Source: Tigriopus japonicus (taxonomy: Eukaryota; Arthropoda; Copepoda; Harpacticoida; Harpacticidae). Taken from it: a stretch of DNA of 64,000 bases. The notes under the pieces were generated by a model. It saw nothing but the letters and a program-made list of their open reading frames with translations. It was not told where the DNA came from and did not search any database. This document shows positions 1-15,000 of this stretch, piece after piece; the first letter of the stretch is position 1, and each line of letters begins with the position of its first letter. The stretch lies in assembly GCA_010645155.1 (NCBI GenBank), contig CM021318.1, positions 4,789,463 through 4,853,462 on the forward strand. The letters are read 5' to 3'. Made by a program: the position numbers and the translations under genes.

Positions 1-2
1 AA

Positions 3-3000
3 GGCATCGAATGGCAATCTGATTTTGCCAAAAAAGACCAGGATTGCTCTGTTCACGTCCAAATTACCAGACATTGTCCAACACGGCCACATATCTTGCT
101 CATTCGCATGGATCGTATTTCACAACAACTGAAAATTCTGGCCACCCGATCGACCTCATCTCAAGTTGTAAATGACCTCACTTTCACTGTGGAGAGAAAG
201 AAAATGGGTCTGGATTCAAAACTTCGACTGGTACACTACGACCAAACATTGGACGCCCATTTTAACACCAACGAGGATGGCGGGTCTGCAGACTTGATGC
301 ACTATGATGATGGAGAGAAGACATTGGATGTTCGAGTGGTAGTACAGCAACAAAAGGAGCTCGTTCCAAGCGATGATGGAACCGCTACTACTGATCAGCA
401 ATACGTTTTCGACGCCTTGGTTTGGAGGTCAGAGGTCACTCTTGGTAAAGTGTTCCTGCTTGGTACCATTCGAAATGGACAGCCATTGAAGTTTGAGACC
501 AAGATTGAAAGTGGATCAGACTTCTTCGAATCCAACATGGAAATTATTGCAACAGAGGGATCGGAAACCGATCTGACAGTGATTACGAAATCCAAGAGCT
601 CGTACCCGTTTTTGCAAGAAGCGATTCTTGAGTTCAGTCGCGAGATTCAAAATATCGATGACTCTTTTAGATCTAAAGATCGATTGTCAATGACCCACAA
701 CAACAATGAGTACTTGGCCACATGCAACAAGCAAATGGGACCAGAAGGTCTCGAAATTGATCTGTCTCTTACGAAGGACAGAAAGTTCCTTGGACAGCTC
801 GAAGTGGAAATGAACCAATGGACCTCGGGAACGTTAAGATTGATGGATGCAGAGAAAGAATACCATAAAGTCCATTGGAACTCGAACGACAGCACTGGAC
901 ATACCATTACAATTGAAAGCCCTTTGCTCGTTGATCCAATCTTGCTGAGTTGTCAGTTCAGTCTCATTAACCCTCACATTGAAATGAAGGCTGTTTATCA
1001 AGTGGATGTGATGCACGTGCTTTTTGATTCTGACTACAACACCGGGACATCCACATTCTACGGACTGGTTCATCCCAATTGGATTCAAGAAGACTCGCGA
1101 TTTGTTTTGTCCATGAAATTCCCTTTCTTGTCCCAACTAACCAGAAATGAAGTCTCGTTCAAAGGCCAATTGAACACTCCAATTGATGGCTGGCAAGAAG
1201 CGGCTGCTGAGATTCAATTCGATTTGTCCAACGCAAATGGAATGAACAGAGTTGAGTTTGATATTCAGAAAAATATGGAGAAGCACAAGGGAGTGATGTA
1301 CACCGAATACCACCCAAGCGAGAACATCAAACTTTGGGGTGATCTGTCTCTGGCAGGGTACGACGTTAAAGGAGACATTTCGGCGAATATGAATCGGCGA
1401 AGCATCGATGTCCACTATCACCATTGGAGCGGTGATGAAATCTCGGCGCAAATCAAATTCCCCGTGATCACGTCGGGAAATATGCGCTCGGATGCCACCA
1501 TTCAAATGAATGGTCAAGATTATGCCAAGATCCAGACCTACATTGACATCAGTTCCGGAATGAAAACGGTGTTTGGACAAGTCGAAGTTTTCCCCAAGCA
1601 GATTTGGCTCCGCGTAAATGGAGATCTCTCGAAATCGAACGGTCTTTTGACCCTTGACAGGTCTTGGAGTCAACCTACTTCAACCAAGTCTCAAATATCC
1701 TATCTTCGAATGAAAAACAAAGGCACCATCAAAGTCAGTCTAGATGTGGACCAACACCAAAATATCGATTTAAATTGGAAGAACCTGGACAATGGAATAG
1801 AAATCGACCTGAAAACCCCGTTGGAATCGATAAAGACGCTTCAAGTTCGACTCCTCAAAACCTTTGACAATCCTCAACACAAATCCTTTGAGATGACAGC
1901 CGATTTAAATGAAAATAGTGATTTATCGGCTCGTTTGAATTGGAAAGAAAAGAGCAATGTAAGTGTTGTAGTCAAATTGGACTCACCATATACGAGCCCA
2001 GTTGACATTGCTTTGGACTACAATCTCGCTGCTTCCCACAGACAAGCATCTTTGAAAGTTCAAACCCCTTGGGAAGCTTATGAAGGCCTAGTATTTGTGA
2101 GTGAAGATTTCCATTCGGCCCACATTCTCGCTGATTACACTTCCGAGGGTGAAAAGGTCTTCTTAAACCATTTCAAGTACAACACACAAGAGGTTTTTGA
2201 CCAAGAACTCACTGTCCGCTTTGGTGGATCCGAGGGTAGTGTCAAATTAGATGACGAAGGCCTACTCCTCAATGTCCGCCATCCTTGGATTGGACAATGG
2301 GAAGCTAAGGCCACATCCGCTAATGGGGCCCATCATGCCAGGCTATCTCAAGATGACGGGCACAAATTCGAGCTCAATTTGACAGGCAAATTTGATCAAA
2401 CAAAGGAAATCGGAGAGATCAATGGCCGATTGTTCTGCAAGAAATGGCTCAAAGAAGATGCCTCTGAAATTTCCCTGAGCTACGATTTTCACGACATTCA
2501 AAAGAAGTTCAATCTTCAGGGCTTGGTGATCGCGTCCAAAACGATCGAATTTGATGTGAGTTCCACGTTCCAATTCGAACGCAAGAGGTTCCAAGGTAAC
2601 ACAATCGTGATTTCCAATCAACTGGATAGAAACCTCGACCTAAATCTCGAAGTCGCCATCAAACCCGAACCTGAAATCAAGTTTTCCTATCAGTTTGAAG
2701 GCGCTCTCCGGAACGACATCAACATGCTTATCAACATGAACAACGAAGAGGGCATTCCTTTCGTCCGAATCACCACGCCCTTTCCAGGCTATCAAGAGCT
2801 TGTCATGATCGGTAACTTCAAGTCAGGCAACGGAAAGAAATTGTTCAAAATTATAGTGAAGAAAGAAGATCAAGTCGTGATGGAAATGAAGAACAAAATT
2901 CAATTGGATTCTGGACGAGTGGACCTCACGTCGGTATTGACCACACCGTTTGAGTTATGGAAGCGTTTCCAAATCGGGTTTTCCACTCAATGGCAAGAAC

Positions 3001-6000
3001 CGTACTCTATTAAAGCTCTGGTGGCTCTGAACGACGATACCTACACATTAGATGGCTCACTCTCGCTCATCCAAAATGAACTCTATCTGGATTTGACCAC
3101 ACCGATTCCCGGCTTCGAATCAATCATTATTTCTGGCAAATCAGGGACAACATCGATCGGCAAGTCCTTGGGATTCAGTTTCGAGCAAAACCGAGAGAGA
3201 AGAGATCTAGGATTTGAATACGAGCTTGTGGAGAACAATTTCAAGGCCTTGGTTCAGTCACCATTTGACTCGTTGAGACGAGTGAAAATCGTCAAACGAT
3301 CGGCTGAAGACTTTGCTTTCGATTTTGAGACATCGGGCGATGCTTTAGATTTCGCATTGGGCGTACACTACGAAATCGTAGGCAGTCAAGGGCAGATTGC
3401 TCTCAAAGTTGAGTTGGAAAATGCCCTTGGAAGTCGATTCAACGAGTTCCGAACCAATGTGGTGTTTGATCGAATGGATGGAAACCCTGACAATGGGTTT
3501 CTTTTGGAGGTTCAAGCTGAGGTGGACGAGGAGAAGAAACTCATTTTCAAAGCCAGCAAGCCCGACTCAGGAGGAACTCAATCCGACTTTTGGGAGCAAA
3601 TCCAAGGTATTGTTATTGAAGCTGAGGCAAAAGGACGGCATTACTCTCTTCAAACATTGAAGACTGGGGCTAAGCTAGTTCAAATTAACATGAAATCCCC
3701 TCAACCCGAATTCACCTCTTTGGAGCTATTCGTTCACAAGAAGGATGACATCAGCTATGACATCAGGTTGAAGAGGGAGGATATAGAGGCGCTGAATCTT
3801 TCCTTTGAGGTCCCCAAAGACTTTTCCAAAGTAACGCTTGACTTGAAAGCCAACAAAAATGCCAGAAAATGGATGAGCTTGCACCTTTCTGCCACACCCA
3901 GCCTTGTCGAGCCCCATTTTGACTTCAAATTTGAATCTAGCTCCAGAAAGGCTGCGCTTGTTTCGGCCACTTTCACGACAGTTGTGCAATCCAGCGGCAA
4001 AGAGAAATCCACAACTCGCCATTTCAGCGGCAAATTCAACGACAAAATGTTGGAGTGGGACTCGACTTCAACTACCCTGGGCAAGGATCATTCCAAGGGT
4101 TCGTCCAAAGTAGTCACCAATTGGAGCTACTTGGGATTTCAAGAGCGAACCACGGATTATGAAAAAAAGGAAGGCGATGGCGGATTGCCCAAATGGACTT
4201 ACATTACAACGCAAAACGGAGAATCTCAGGTTTCAGCGACTGTTCAACAGCTCGAGGATGGCTTTGATATTTCTTACGTTGGAGTGTCACCCATGAAAGA
4301 CAAGAAGGAACTCGAGGTTCAGGCCCAAATTCGAACGGACATGAAAAGCACAGCCAAGATCACCGTTCTCACCAATCTGCCAACTTTCCGCAAACTGGAA
4401 GCCCAAGGGGCCCTCACCCTAAGGCTGAATCCCACGAATATTGGTCTCAAGCTCAGAGTGAGGCAAAACGATCAAGATATTCTGAAAATGGGTCTAGGAT
4501 TCCTCGAGCCCAAAGCAAGAGCTTACAAGATGCCTATTCAAATATCATTCGAACCTTTCAATTTCCAACAAAAGATCGAGCTATTGGCGGAGGGCAATCC
4601 CAGCAAGAATTTAAAGGCATCAGTCAAAGCCAAAGGGACTCTGATGGATGTGAACTCCCTACTCGAAGTCGAAATTTCACAAGAAGGCACTTTAATAACT
4701 GGGAAGGCCAATGCAGACATCAAAGCTTCTCGATTCAAGCCTTTTGACGTAGCAGGAAAGTTTGCCTTGAAAAACAACCTGGTGGATATGACTCTTAAGA
4801 ATTTAAAGAAAGACCGAACTCACCACGTCATTGTGGGTCTAAGTTCACCACAACACTTGAAACTAATTGTGGACAGCCCTTGGGTGCCTTTTGTCAAGTC
4901 CAAATTAAACTATGAGATCCGAGCCAAAAACAAGGTCATTGAAGGACAGCTGGAATTGGGACAAAAGAAATTTGCGTCTCGTTTGGAAGGGACATGGAGT
5001 CGACAAGCCTCCAGTCTCAAGGGTAAATTGGAGACTCCCAAAGGTACTTACGTCATGACTGCGGCCAGAGAGAATTTATTCGAAAAAGCCAGTTTCGAGA
5101 TCAGAAAGGAAACGGTTGCCAAACCTTACATTACTATCAATCTCAGTGCCAAAGGTGCCAAAAGCTTATCCAATGGCAAGAGCCCATCTAATTTTGAATT
5201 CCAAGGAGACATCATGGCCTCTTCGTTGCATCCAGAAATAGAGAAACCCAACTATCTGGACTTGAAAATAAATCTTGTGGGCAAGCATTCGAACGGCAAC
5301 GAGCAACAACTCACAGGGACGGCGTCCATCCGAAATTACAGCATTGATATTGATTACAATCACAACAAGAGGGACAAAACATTTACGCTAAATCTCACAA
5401 GCCAAGATCTACCGATCAAGAAATTTGTCATGGACCTGCATGACAAAAATGAGGACACCAAAGGATTGACGATCACTTTGGGAGAGAGACAGTTCACAAT
5501 TTACACGAACCTTCACACCATTCGATCCTTGAAGCCTGACCAAGTTGGACTCGTCGGCATCATAGGCAACGATGTTGTGCCAACCTCGGAACTACACATC
5601 GACTTTGGGGAGAAGCAGTTCAAATTTATTTTCAAGGACAGAAATCTTTTCCTCAGATGGGAAGGATCCATGAGCATGTCCAATGAAGGAGCAGATTTTA
5701 AAGCGAAACTTCAGGCAATGGGCTATTTCAGTTATGACATGGATCTCGACGGTTCGGTTCGTACTGACGAGAAACACAAGGCTCTTAACGTCAATTTGAG
5801 GACCAATGGGGAACTCTACGCAAGCTCTTCAGTTGAGGTTGATTTGAAACCAAACAATTCTGGAGCTCTGATTCAGATCAAGTACAATTTTGAGGGCCAT
5901 GAATCGAAAGACTTGCTAATCAAGGGTGACCTAGAGGACGTGGAACAAAATCGCTCCGTTTCAATAGACATCATTTACAACGGCAAAAATATCAACGGGA

Positions 6001-9000
6001 AACTTTTATGGAACAAAGGAGGCAAGGTTGAAGTCTCTCTAGACTCTCCTTTTGAGGCTTTCCAACATTTCGAGTATGCTTTTAGTCATGAACACACCAA
6101 CGTCGAAAGCACACTCAAATTCATGCAACAAGGACATATCACTAAAGCACAAGTCAAAGCACAATTGGAGACGGGAAAAGTTTACTCTCTTCATATGCTC
6201 CTCCACAGTAATGCTGAATATGGCGAGTTAAATTTCGACGCCGATCTCGAAGCCAAGACTTTGGATTTCCAAGCTGAATGGCATGGCCAAACAATCTCCT
6301 TGAAATCAAAGATATCTGGCAAGGATGTGGAAATCAAAGTTACATCTCCCTATCAGAACATGGAGGATGTGACCTTGACTGGACAATGGGAGCGAACTTC
6401 GAATGGCCTTCGATTAAAAGCCTCAAGTTCCAATGATCAAACATCACATGACTTCGTTCTCGAACTTAAGAAGCTGAACAAAGACGAGTCAACACTTTTC
6501 TGGTCTTTGCGGCAAGATACCAATGAGATTAAGTTTACATTGAACACAAAGCAAACGTCTCTAGCCAACATGGATGTCAATCTTGATCTCACGTCCCACA
6601 AAGAAAACCTCTTCCGATTGGGCGTCAAATATTACGTCCTGAACAAGTTCCTTCACGCTGAGCTGAACATGAATTGTCCCTCGATCAAGGTGTATGATGC
6701 CCAATCCAAATTCCATATTGGTTTTGTAAGTCCAAGGAACATGCAGATTCTGCTCAAGTCTGAGTATTCGAAGTCAGTATCTCCGAGTGATGGGTCCGAA
6801 AGGCTTTTCAATATTGTTACAGAATTGCAATTTGAAGAATTTGACAACGTGGTTCTAAAGTTTGAGGTTGAAGTTCCGTCTTTAGGATTGGAAGAAGGAG
6901 ATGTCAGTCTTGAAATCGTGTTCAGAGTCCAAGCTAAAGAAGACTTTGAAGTGGCCGCAAAGGTTGGGGTCAATGGACAACTCTTCAACTATGGAATCAA
7001 GTATCGCCGAACAGAAGAGGGAGAAATTGAATCCAGAATCCGATTTACCGGTCAAAACCTTCAGTTTGACCTCTCCGTAAAGGGGCAACTCGATTGGGCA
7101 AGTGACATGAAGACTGCGAAGTTGGCGATGCGAGAAGAGGGATTGAATTGGGGAGAAGGTGAATTCAACTTGAAATATGATACGACAACCAGAGATAGTG
7201 AAGCCAAAATTTACGTCAAATGCGAATCTGGCCTATGTGATGCACCACTTCGAATGGAATACAACTACGTGCACGGAGAATCCCTCAGACTTTCGGGCCA
7301 AATGTTTGACCAAGGAACTCTCACAGTTGCCGGCAAAAAGACAGATGATGTGGTTTCCGCCAACTTTGAAAGCGACTTCCTGCCCATAAAATCGGCTTCA
7401 TTTCTTTTGGAAGAACCCATCAATGGCAAGGGAAGATTTGAGCTCTCTGCCAAAAAGGCTGAAAACTCCGGGCTAAATTTCAGAGTGCGAAGAGACATTG
7501 ATGAAATCCAAGCCAGCATTACCGATCCCACACATGGCGAGATCAATCTTACTTATGGAAAAGGTACCCAGAACGTGCTATTCTTTAAAAGTAAGGAACA
7601 CTTCCATCAACTGGCTTATGGAATTGATGAGGACCAAGTGTTCCTGCAAGTGAATAGTCCTCTCTTGGCCAAGAAAGAGACTAAATTCCTTTTGCGTCGA
7701 GACCCACAACATCAGCTTCACCAAATGGATATTTTCTCAGCGTTGGGTTCCATTAAAGGCGACATGTACAACAACCTTGAACGACTTGGGTTTGACGTTG
7801 CCTTCTCCCATGATTCTTCAGAGGACGGTTATGGCATGTCAGTTGACTTTGCTAAGTCGATGTCGGATGGACGAGCCAAAATTCAAGTTCGAGAAGATAT
7901 TTACGAGTTAGAAGCGAACAATCATCACACAGGACAAGGAGAGGGCTCCATGGGAGTGTCATTTGGCATCAACGAGGATCGGAAGGAATTCGGACTTGCT
8001 TATGAAGTGGACGATGATAGCCTGGTGGTTGATGTGCAATCTCCAATGGAGACCCTGAAAGCTTTCAAGGTGATCAATAGAATGAAGCGCGACACCGGCA
8101 ACGTGGAATTCCAATTTGAAGCTGAAGGAAATGAGGATCTGCTCTTAGCCGGGTTGGGATTTCGATTTGATCAGAACAAGAGAACCCTTGAGGCTTTGCT
8201 CCGCACTTCGCTCCTACCGGGCAGATACGGAAAAATTGAACTCAACTCGTCTTGGAACAACGTCGACCGCGATATGACCAACGGATTTGAGATCAATGCC
8301 AATGTCATGGCAAGTGGAGAGATCATTCGACAATTCTCCATATCCAAAACACCCTCTCCGGGATTGGACAAGACAACACTCCTTGAGGCTGTAAAGGGAT
8401 TTTCAATGAAGATATCATCAGCAAAGAAAACTACATTCGCAATGAACACCCTCGAAACGCCACCAGGCCTTTTCAAGCTCCACATAACGACAAAAAATTA
8501 CTGTACCAATAAGCCAATGGAGATTGACATAGAAGCCTCCACCAATTTGGATGACCAGGTAAATTTCAAAGTGGATGTGGACGAGAACTCAATATTGATC
8601 CTTGAGGGTAAGGTCAACAAGGACACCGACTTGATGGCTTCTACCCTGATAAGGGTGGCCTCAATCGATCAAAGCAAATTTGGGGAGTTCGATTTCACGA
8701 TTGTCCCCAAATTTAAACTGCCGAGTATAACGCTCAAAATTACATCCAGTCATCCTAAGCTTGAAATTCTTGAAGCGAATTTTCAAACCACCATATCCGA
8801 ACAAGGGCAGACTATGAACCAAATCAGAACTTTTGATTTCAAGTTCAATGACAAATTCATAACATGGCGGTCTGAGTCAAGCAGCCTGAAAGATTCACCT
8901 GATTCTTCAGGTACCTCCACCACCAAGACAAATATGGTGGACCTTTTGGGCTTCAACGAACAGACAAATGCTTACGAGATCTCGTCAGGCCTTGATGATG

Positions 9001-12000
9001 AAGCCAATATGTGGTCATATCAAACCCACAGAGATGGCGAGTTGAGAATGAGAGTGGTCATTGAACGAGTTCCCAATGGCTTTGACATTTCCTACAAAGG
9101 CAGATCTCCTCTGGATGGGAAGAATCTCGAGATGCAAGTGAAATTGCGGACAAACAAGAGGAGCACGTTCAATGCCAACATCAAGACGAACATTGCCACT
9201 TTCAAGGAGATGGAAGTCAAGGGAAGTTTGAGGTCTGAGGGCAAGAAACACGAACTCAAAGGTCTTGCCACTCTGAATGGGGAAGAGGTTGGAAAGGTTG
9301 GCTTAGGATTCCGATCCAACGAACGAAGCGCCGGAGCGTCCATCTTAGTGGCAGCCAAGCCGTTTGGTTTCAACCAACAGTTGTCAATCTCAGTTACAAA
9401 CCTTCAAAATAAGCCTAAAAAGCTCTCTTTGAAAACGGAAGCTCGGATTCGGGGTACAATTTTAGATTTGACTAGCGATCTGAGCCTGGTCTTGCCTAAG
9501 AACAACCAAGAGCTCCCCTTCATGGATTTTTCAGCCTTCGGAGCACTAAAAGGCTTTCAGTCTGGACCAAAAACATTCGATGTCACTTCCAAATTGGAAC
9601 TCGGAAACAAGAAGATGGACCTCGATCTAGTTTATACGATCCAGAAACAGCGTGGGAAGCACGAGGTCAAAGCCTCACTAACCAACTCCGAGCTCGATCT
9701 CAAGGTCTTAATGGAACACAACGCTTATACCAGCTCAATCTACTACAAAACGAGCTTGGTGAAATCCCTGCAGGAGCTCTGGAGTCTCATTCAGACAAGA
9801 TCCTTTGAAGATGAGTTTGTGTTCAAGTATCAGACTCCTGAGCGCAACATCGTCTATAAAGAGAACAACGAAATTTCTTGGGCCAAAGGGAAATTCATTC
9901 GAGATTGGGAATACAATCAAAATGGCTTTTTGCACAAGGAAGCTCTTGAGGTTGTCTATCCCAAAGCTTGGGGTTGCTCTGGAAGGTTCCGAAAAAGCAT
10001 TGAAATGGGAGCTGGATTGCTCCTGGATGTGAATGTCGTCTTGGAAGAATCTGACGAAGGTGAATGTGAATCCGATTGGGACATACTGTGGACCGATTCC
10101 AAATGGACTGTCTCACAAAAAATCGATCTGAAAGACTGGAGTAGCTTCGAATTCCATGTTGAGGATGAAGCCTTTGGACAAAAGAGTCCTTTGGGGATTT
10201 CTTGGAAGAAATCGTCTTCCCCCTTGCGAGTCGATGCTGGAATCGAGTTCCACCCTCTCCAATCATGGAAGAAGCATATCACCTTAGAGCCCGTGAGTGT
10301 CAAGTACACCCTCACCGACATGGAGTCCAATGAGCCCAAACGAGTTCAACAATTGGCAATTGACATCAATAACGTTAAGAAACTGAGCTACTCCCACGAA
10401 CACAATGGAAACATCAAAGAGTGGAAACTTCAGTCCAATATGATTCCGTTGAGTCATGTTGTGATTAAATCTAGTGGTCTTGATGAACGTACTGGAATGA
10501 GAAACTACGAAATTAAAGTTCCAGAAAAGTCTTGGTTTATCGAAACAAACATAGGTCGAATCCCCACAACATCTTCCATCACCGAACTGGACGATTTGGT
10601 ACTGAAAGCTCATGGTCACGAGGACTTTCCAGTCATCGATTTCAGTTTGCAAAGGAAGGAGGGAAAATTGATGTTGAAATATTCACGTAAGAATAGACTA
10701 TTCAGTTCAGCTATCACCTTGGATGAGAACTCAAGAACCACCGCGGCCTCCATCAAGTTGGATACACCAGAGCAAAAAATGGAAACGCATATTTCAATTG
10801 ATCTTGGGGAGCAAAAGGAGGTTGAGATCAAGGTTAACTTGGACGATCAAACTTGGATGGAGGCCACCATTGTTTTTGATGGGGACTCTCCTGCTAAGAG
10901 CTCAACCCTTTCTGGGTCATTTTCATTTCCACAACAAGACCAAATGCTCAATTTCAAGGCTGACGCTGAATCCAAGGCCGATATTATACGCGGTGGAATG
11001 ACAGTGTCATTTAATGGGAAGGAGGCCAATCTGAGACTCCTAAAGACTCAAGAAGGCATTCTATCCTTGGATTTAACCACAGATCTACCGACACTAAAGC
11101 GTCTAAAAGTGGTTGCAGAGTATCAGAGTCGAGGAACAGCAATTCTTGACCTTCTGATGGAAGGCAGTCGAACTCTCAAGGCCAACTTTGAGTCCAACCT
11201 TGGCATCGATCAAGTGTACGGCCTGTCCATGAAGGCCGAATTGGATGACAAAAAAGGCGCCATGACTTCCGTGTTAGATCTTAGCGATGGTGGAATGAAG
11301 TTTGTTTTCGACTCCCAATGGCTGGATGAGACCTTGACATTGAAAGCAGAATCTGAGGGCTCAAAAGTGGAGATCAATGTTTCGAGCACCCTTCAAGAAA
11401 TATCTGATGTAAACTTGGAAGGAACTTGGAGTATCAACGAAAATGGGGGCAGCATCAAGGCCTCCGGTGATCATGAAGGCAACCCTGTTACGTTCGAGCT
11501 AAATTACGGGAAAATGCAAACAGAATATTCCCTGGAATGGTCTCTTATGTCTTTGGTGACAAAAGAGATTACGTTTGCATGGACCACAAACTTTGAAAAC
11601 GTCCAGAACTTCGAGTCTAATCTTCATCTTGACGTCGATGACGAAACACTAAGCCACTTGGCCATGAAGATCGCAACTATTGACGGCATTCTTATTTCTT
11701 CGACACTCTCCATTCCAAAGCTAAACATTTTCAAGGCCGAAGGTCAATTGATCATGCATCAGAATGGTCCAAACAACTCCGAATTGAAGACCTCTTTCCA
11801 TTTCCAAGACAAAGAGAGCGAGGAGCCTCAAGCGGTCTTCGAAACTCAACTCGTCGCCAAGGTTCTGTCTCCCTGGAACTTTGATTTGCGTTACAAGGTT
11901 GTCCTGCCAGCTTTGGCCATCAACCCAGGAGACGTGGATGTAGCCATGGTTTTGTCATTGGATTCAGCCACCGATTTTGAGATCGAAACCAGAGTTGGTG

Positions 12001-15000
12001 TGAAGGGAGAACTTTATCAGGCCCGAGTGCAGCTGGATCGCGATGAGAACGGAAAAGGAGTTATCGGGGGCGTGACTCTCAAGGGTTTAGGAGTGAACGT
12101 GGAATCAAATTTTGAGTACACGGTCAACGGTGATAAAAGGACTTCGAAAATCAATTTGGTGACTCTGAGCAGCCAGACTGGAGCCAAGAGACAGTTCACC
12201 TCCGAAATTGAAATGGATTGCCCCTCTGGTAATCTGTCGTTCTCTCTGAATATGGATAACGTGTACGATGAGGTGCCGCCAATTTCCGTTGTCGTCGAAG
12301 CCAAACAATGGCGCACTTTGGAGGGATTCCTGACCAAAAATGACTTAGAGGTACTCCAATGGAACATGGCTTGTTCTCAAGCGGACAAGACTTTCCAGGC
12401 CGAGATCTCTTCGGATATTGCTCCAATTCAGTCGATTCATATGAAGCTGAACTGGTCCAAACCTGGCGAGATGGAGCTTTGGGTTTTGAAGAATCCCAAT
12501 CATAAGACTGGCGTTCGAGTCAAGAGAGATCTATCGCAAATTTCTGCCATCTTCCATGACCCTCACATGGGTAATTTTCACTTTGAACTCGGCGAACACG
12601 TCAAGTCCGGCATCTTAGTGATGAAGACCCGTGATGCTATTCACAAGCTGTCCTATGACTTGACCATGAAAGATTCCAATTATGACATCCGATTTGATTT
12701 GAGAAGCCCTCTTCTCCAGAAGGGCAGCTCACAATTTCACTTGATTATCAATCCGAAAGGAAATCACTACAAGGTGCAAATCGACTCTGAATTTGGCTCG
12801 ATTCAAAGCAACGTCTTGATGCAAGATCGGGGCCTTACGTTCCAATTTCAATCTGTCGCTCTGGGAAAGTATTCGTGGTTCCATTCCATGAACATGAAAC
12901 TGAAGGTAAAGAATAGTGAGAGCGAGGCTCTCTTCGATCTGGGGATCGTTCCAAATGAATTGCTGTTTTGGAGAACCTACGATTGTCGACTGTCTCTCGA
13001 CAAAAACAACTTACGGGGGAACATCAAACTTCGAATCTCCAACTTGGTGGACTTCAAAGCTCACGGAAGCTTGACCTATCATCCAGAAGGAACTGTTTGG
13101 GATGGTAAAGTTCAGTACAATGGGAGAAAGCTTAACGTCCATGGCGAGGTCGCAAATGCCGATTGGAATTCTTGGGACGTCTCTGTGCTCATTGATGAAC
13201 CTACCAATCCGTCGGGAAAACCTCACAAGATCAGTCTTTTGAGTGGCTTTCATTGGTCCGAGAGCAAGAAAATGATCTTGTTTCAAACCTTGTTGGACCA
13301 ACCTAATGACAACGAGCTCCTGTTCACCTTAGACGCCATGAAAGGAACGTTCGAAGTTGTTTTACCATTTTTTCATTCCACTCACAAACTAGCGGGCAAT
13401 TTTTCGCTTGATGAACACTTGAGAAATTGTGTTATCCAAATGGAAGTCAATGGGTATATGCATAGCCTTACCTTTGGATATACCATTGATGAACGTGATC
13501 AAGTGCCAAAAGCCATTCAATTGGAATATTTGGATCATTCTGGACACATTGTGGCTTTCAAATTCGAGATTGCCTCATCGGAATGGAAATCCTTGCATCT
13601 TTTGCTCACAGGACAGATCAACTTTTTGGATATTTCTCAAGAGGCCGTCTTGGACTTTCAGGTTAATGCTAAGGAGTGGGGCGTGAACAAAGAACTCTCA
13701 GCCAATGGGCATCTCCAGATCAATGGTGAATTTTTCAATGGCAATATTGGCCTTTCATGCAATGACAATCCTCATTTGAAGGTGGAGCTAATTTCGTCCT
13801 TAAATAACCACCTTCGATATGGCCTGGAATGTGCTTGGACCAACACCAACGTGCATCAACAGCTCCGAGTCCAACTTTATTACGACAATGATCAACCCTT
13901 GGGCGTGTGGATCAATCGGAGATATCAATCTTACCAGGATTTTGACTTGGCTCTTCAAACAAATGTGCCTTGGATTTTGCTCGGAATTCCCAAAGTGAAT
14001 ATTCATATTGCGAACGCTAAGTTGGAAGGAATTTGGCGTCGATTGGCTTTGGAATTCGGACGAGCAGGCTTTAACTTTGAATATACTTTATGTCGCCCCA
14101 AGGAGTTTGGTTTCAATCTCCACGGATTCTGGTCGAAAAGCAATCAAATCTTAATCAACCATCATCATTTGATGCTCTCGGAAAGCGTTCGTATTTCTTC
14201 TACCGTTAAAGGCTTGCTTTGGGCAACGCCTTTGACTGCCAAAGTGAATATAATGACCCGCAGGCAATCCCAATTCAAATGGAATTCTCTTCTCGGACGA
14301 TGGGGAGGACATCAATTTGAACTGTTTCAACTTCCTTCCAGCCACATCAAAGCAAACATCCTCGGAATTGGTCAATCGGGATTGCAATGGTCACAAGCTG
14401 GTCAGGGGACGTTCCTGAGGTTCAACCTTATCCACAACACTGGGAATGAGCAAGTCGATTTTATCCATCTGCTGGGACAGACTTCAGTGTCGGAGAGAAA
14501 CATCGTAACAAAAGGCGTTAATTTGGAAATCAAATTACCGTGTGATCAAACATCTTTTAGCTCCCTCAAGTTCAAATTATCGGAAACAAGCAATCAAAAT
14601 GAAAAGACAGGCATTTTTTCTCTGGAAAAGCTTGTCCTCCCTCAAGGTGGGTTGGAAATACGGATGGGGGAATTGAATGATCGCTCTGTGAAAGTCTTGT
14701 GGCAAACCATTGGACGTCAGAAGACGTCCCGACGAATCATTGGTCTGACTTGGACTTCGAAAGATGCCGAACAACCTTTGGACGGAGGGGTCACTTTCAC
14801 AATCCATTCAGACCACATGTCAGCAATGAGGTCAGATGTGTTCACCGTTCATAGATTGGGAGTCCAACCGCGAACCTTAACATTTTCAAGAATCCAAGAG
14901 AAACGAGGAATCGAAATGCGAGCTCTCGTCACCAGTCCGATAGAAGATGAAACATTTGATGTTCGGGTAAGCAGAAAAAAATACATTTTATTATAAATTT

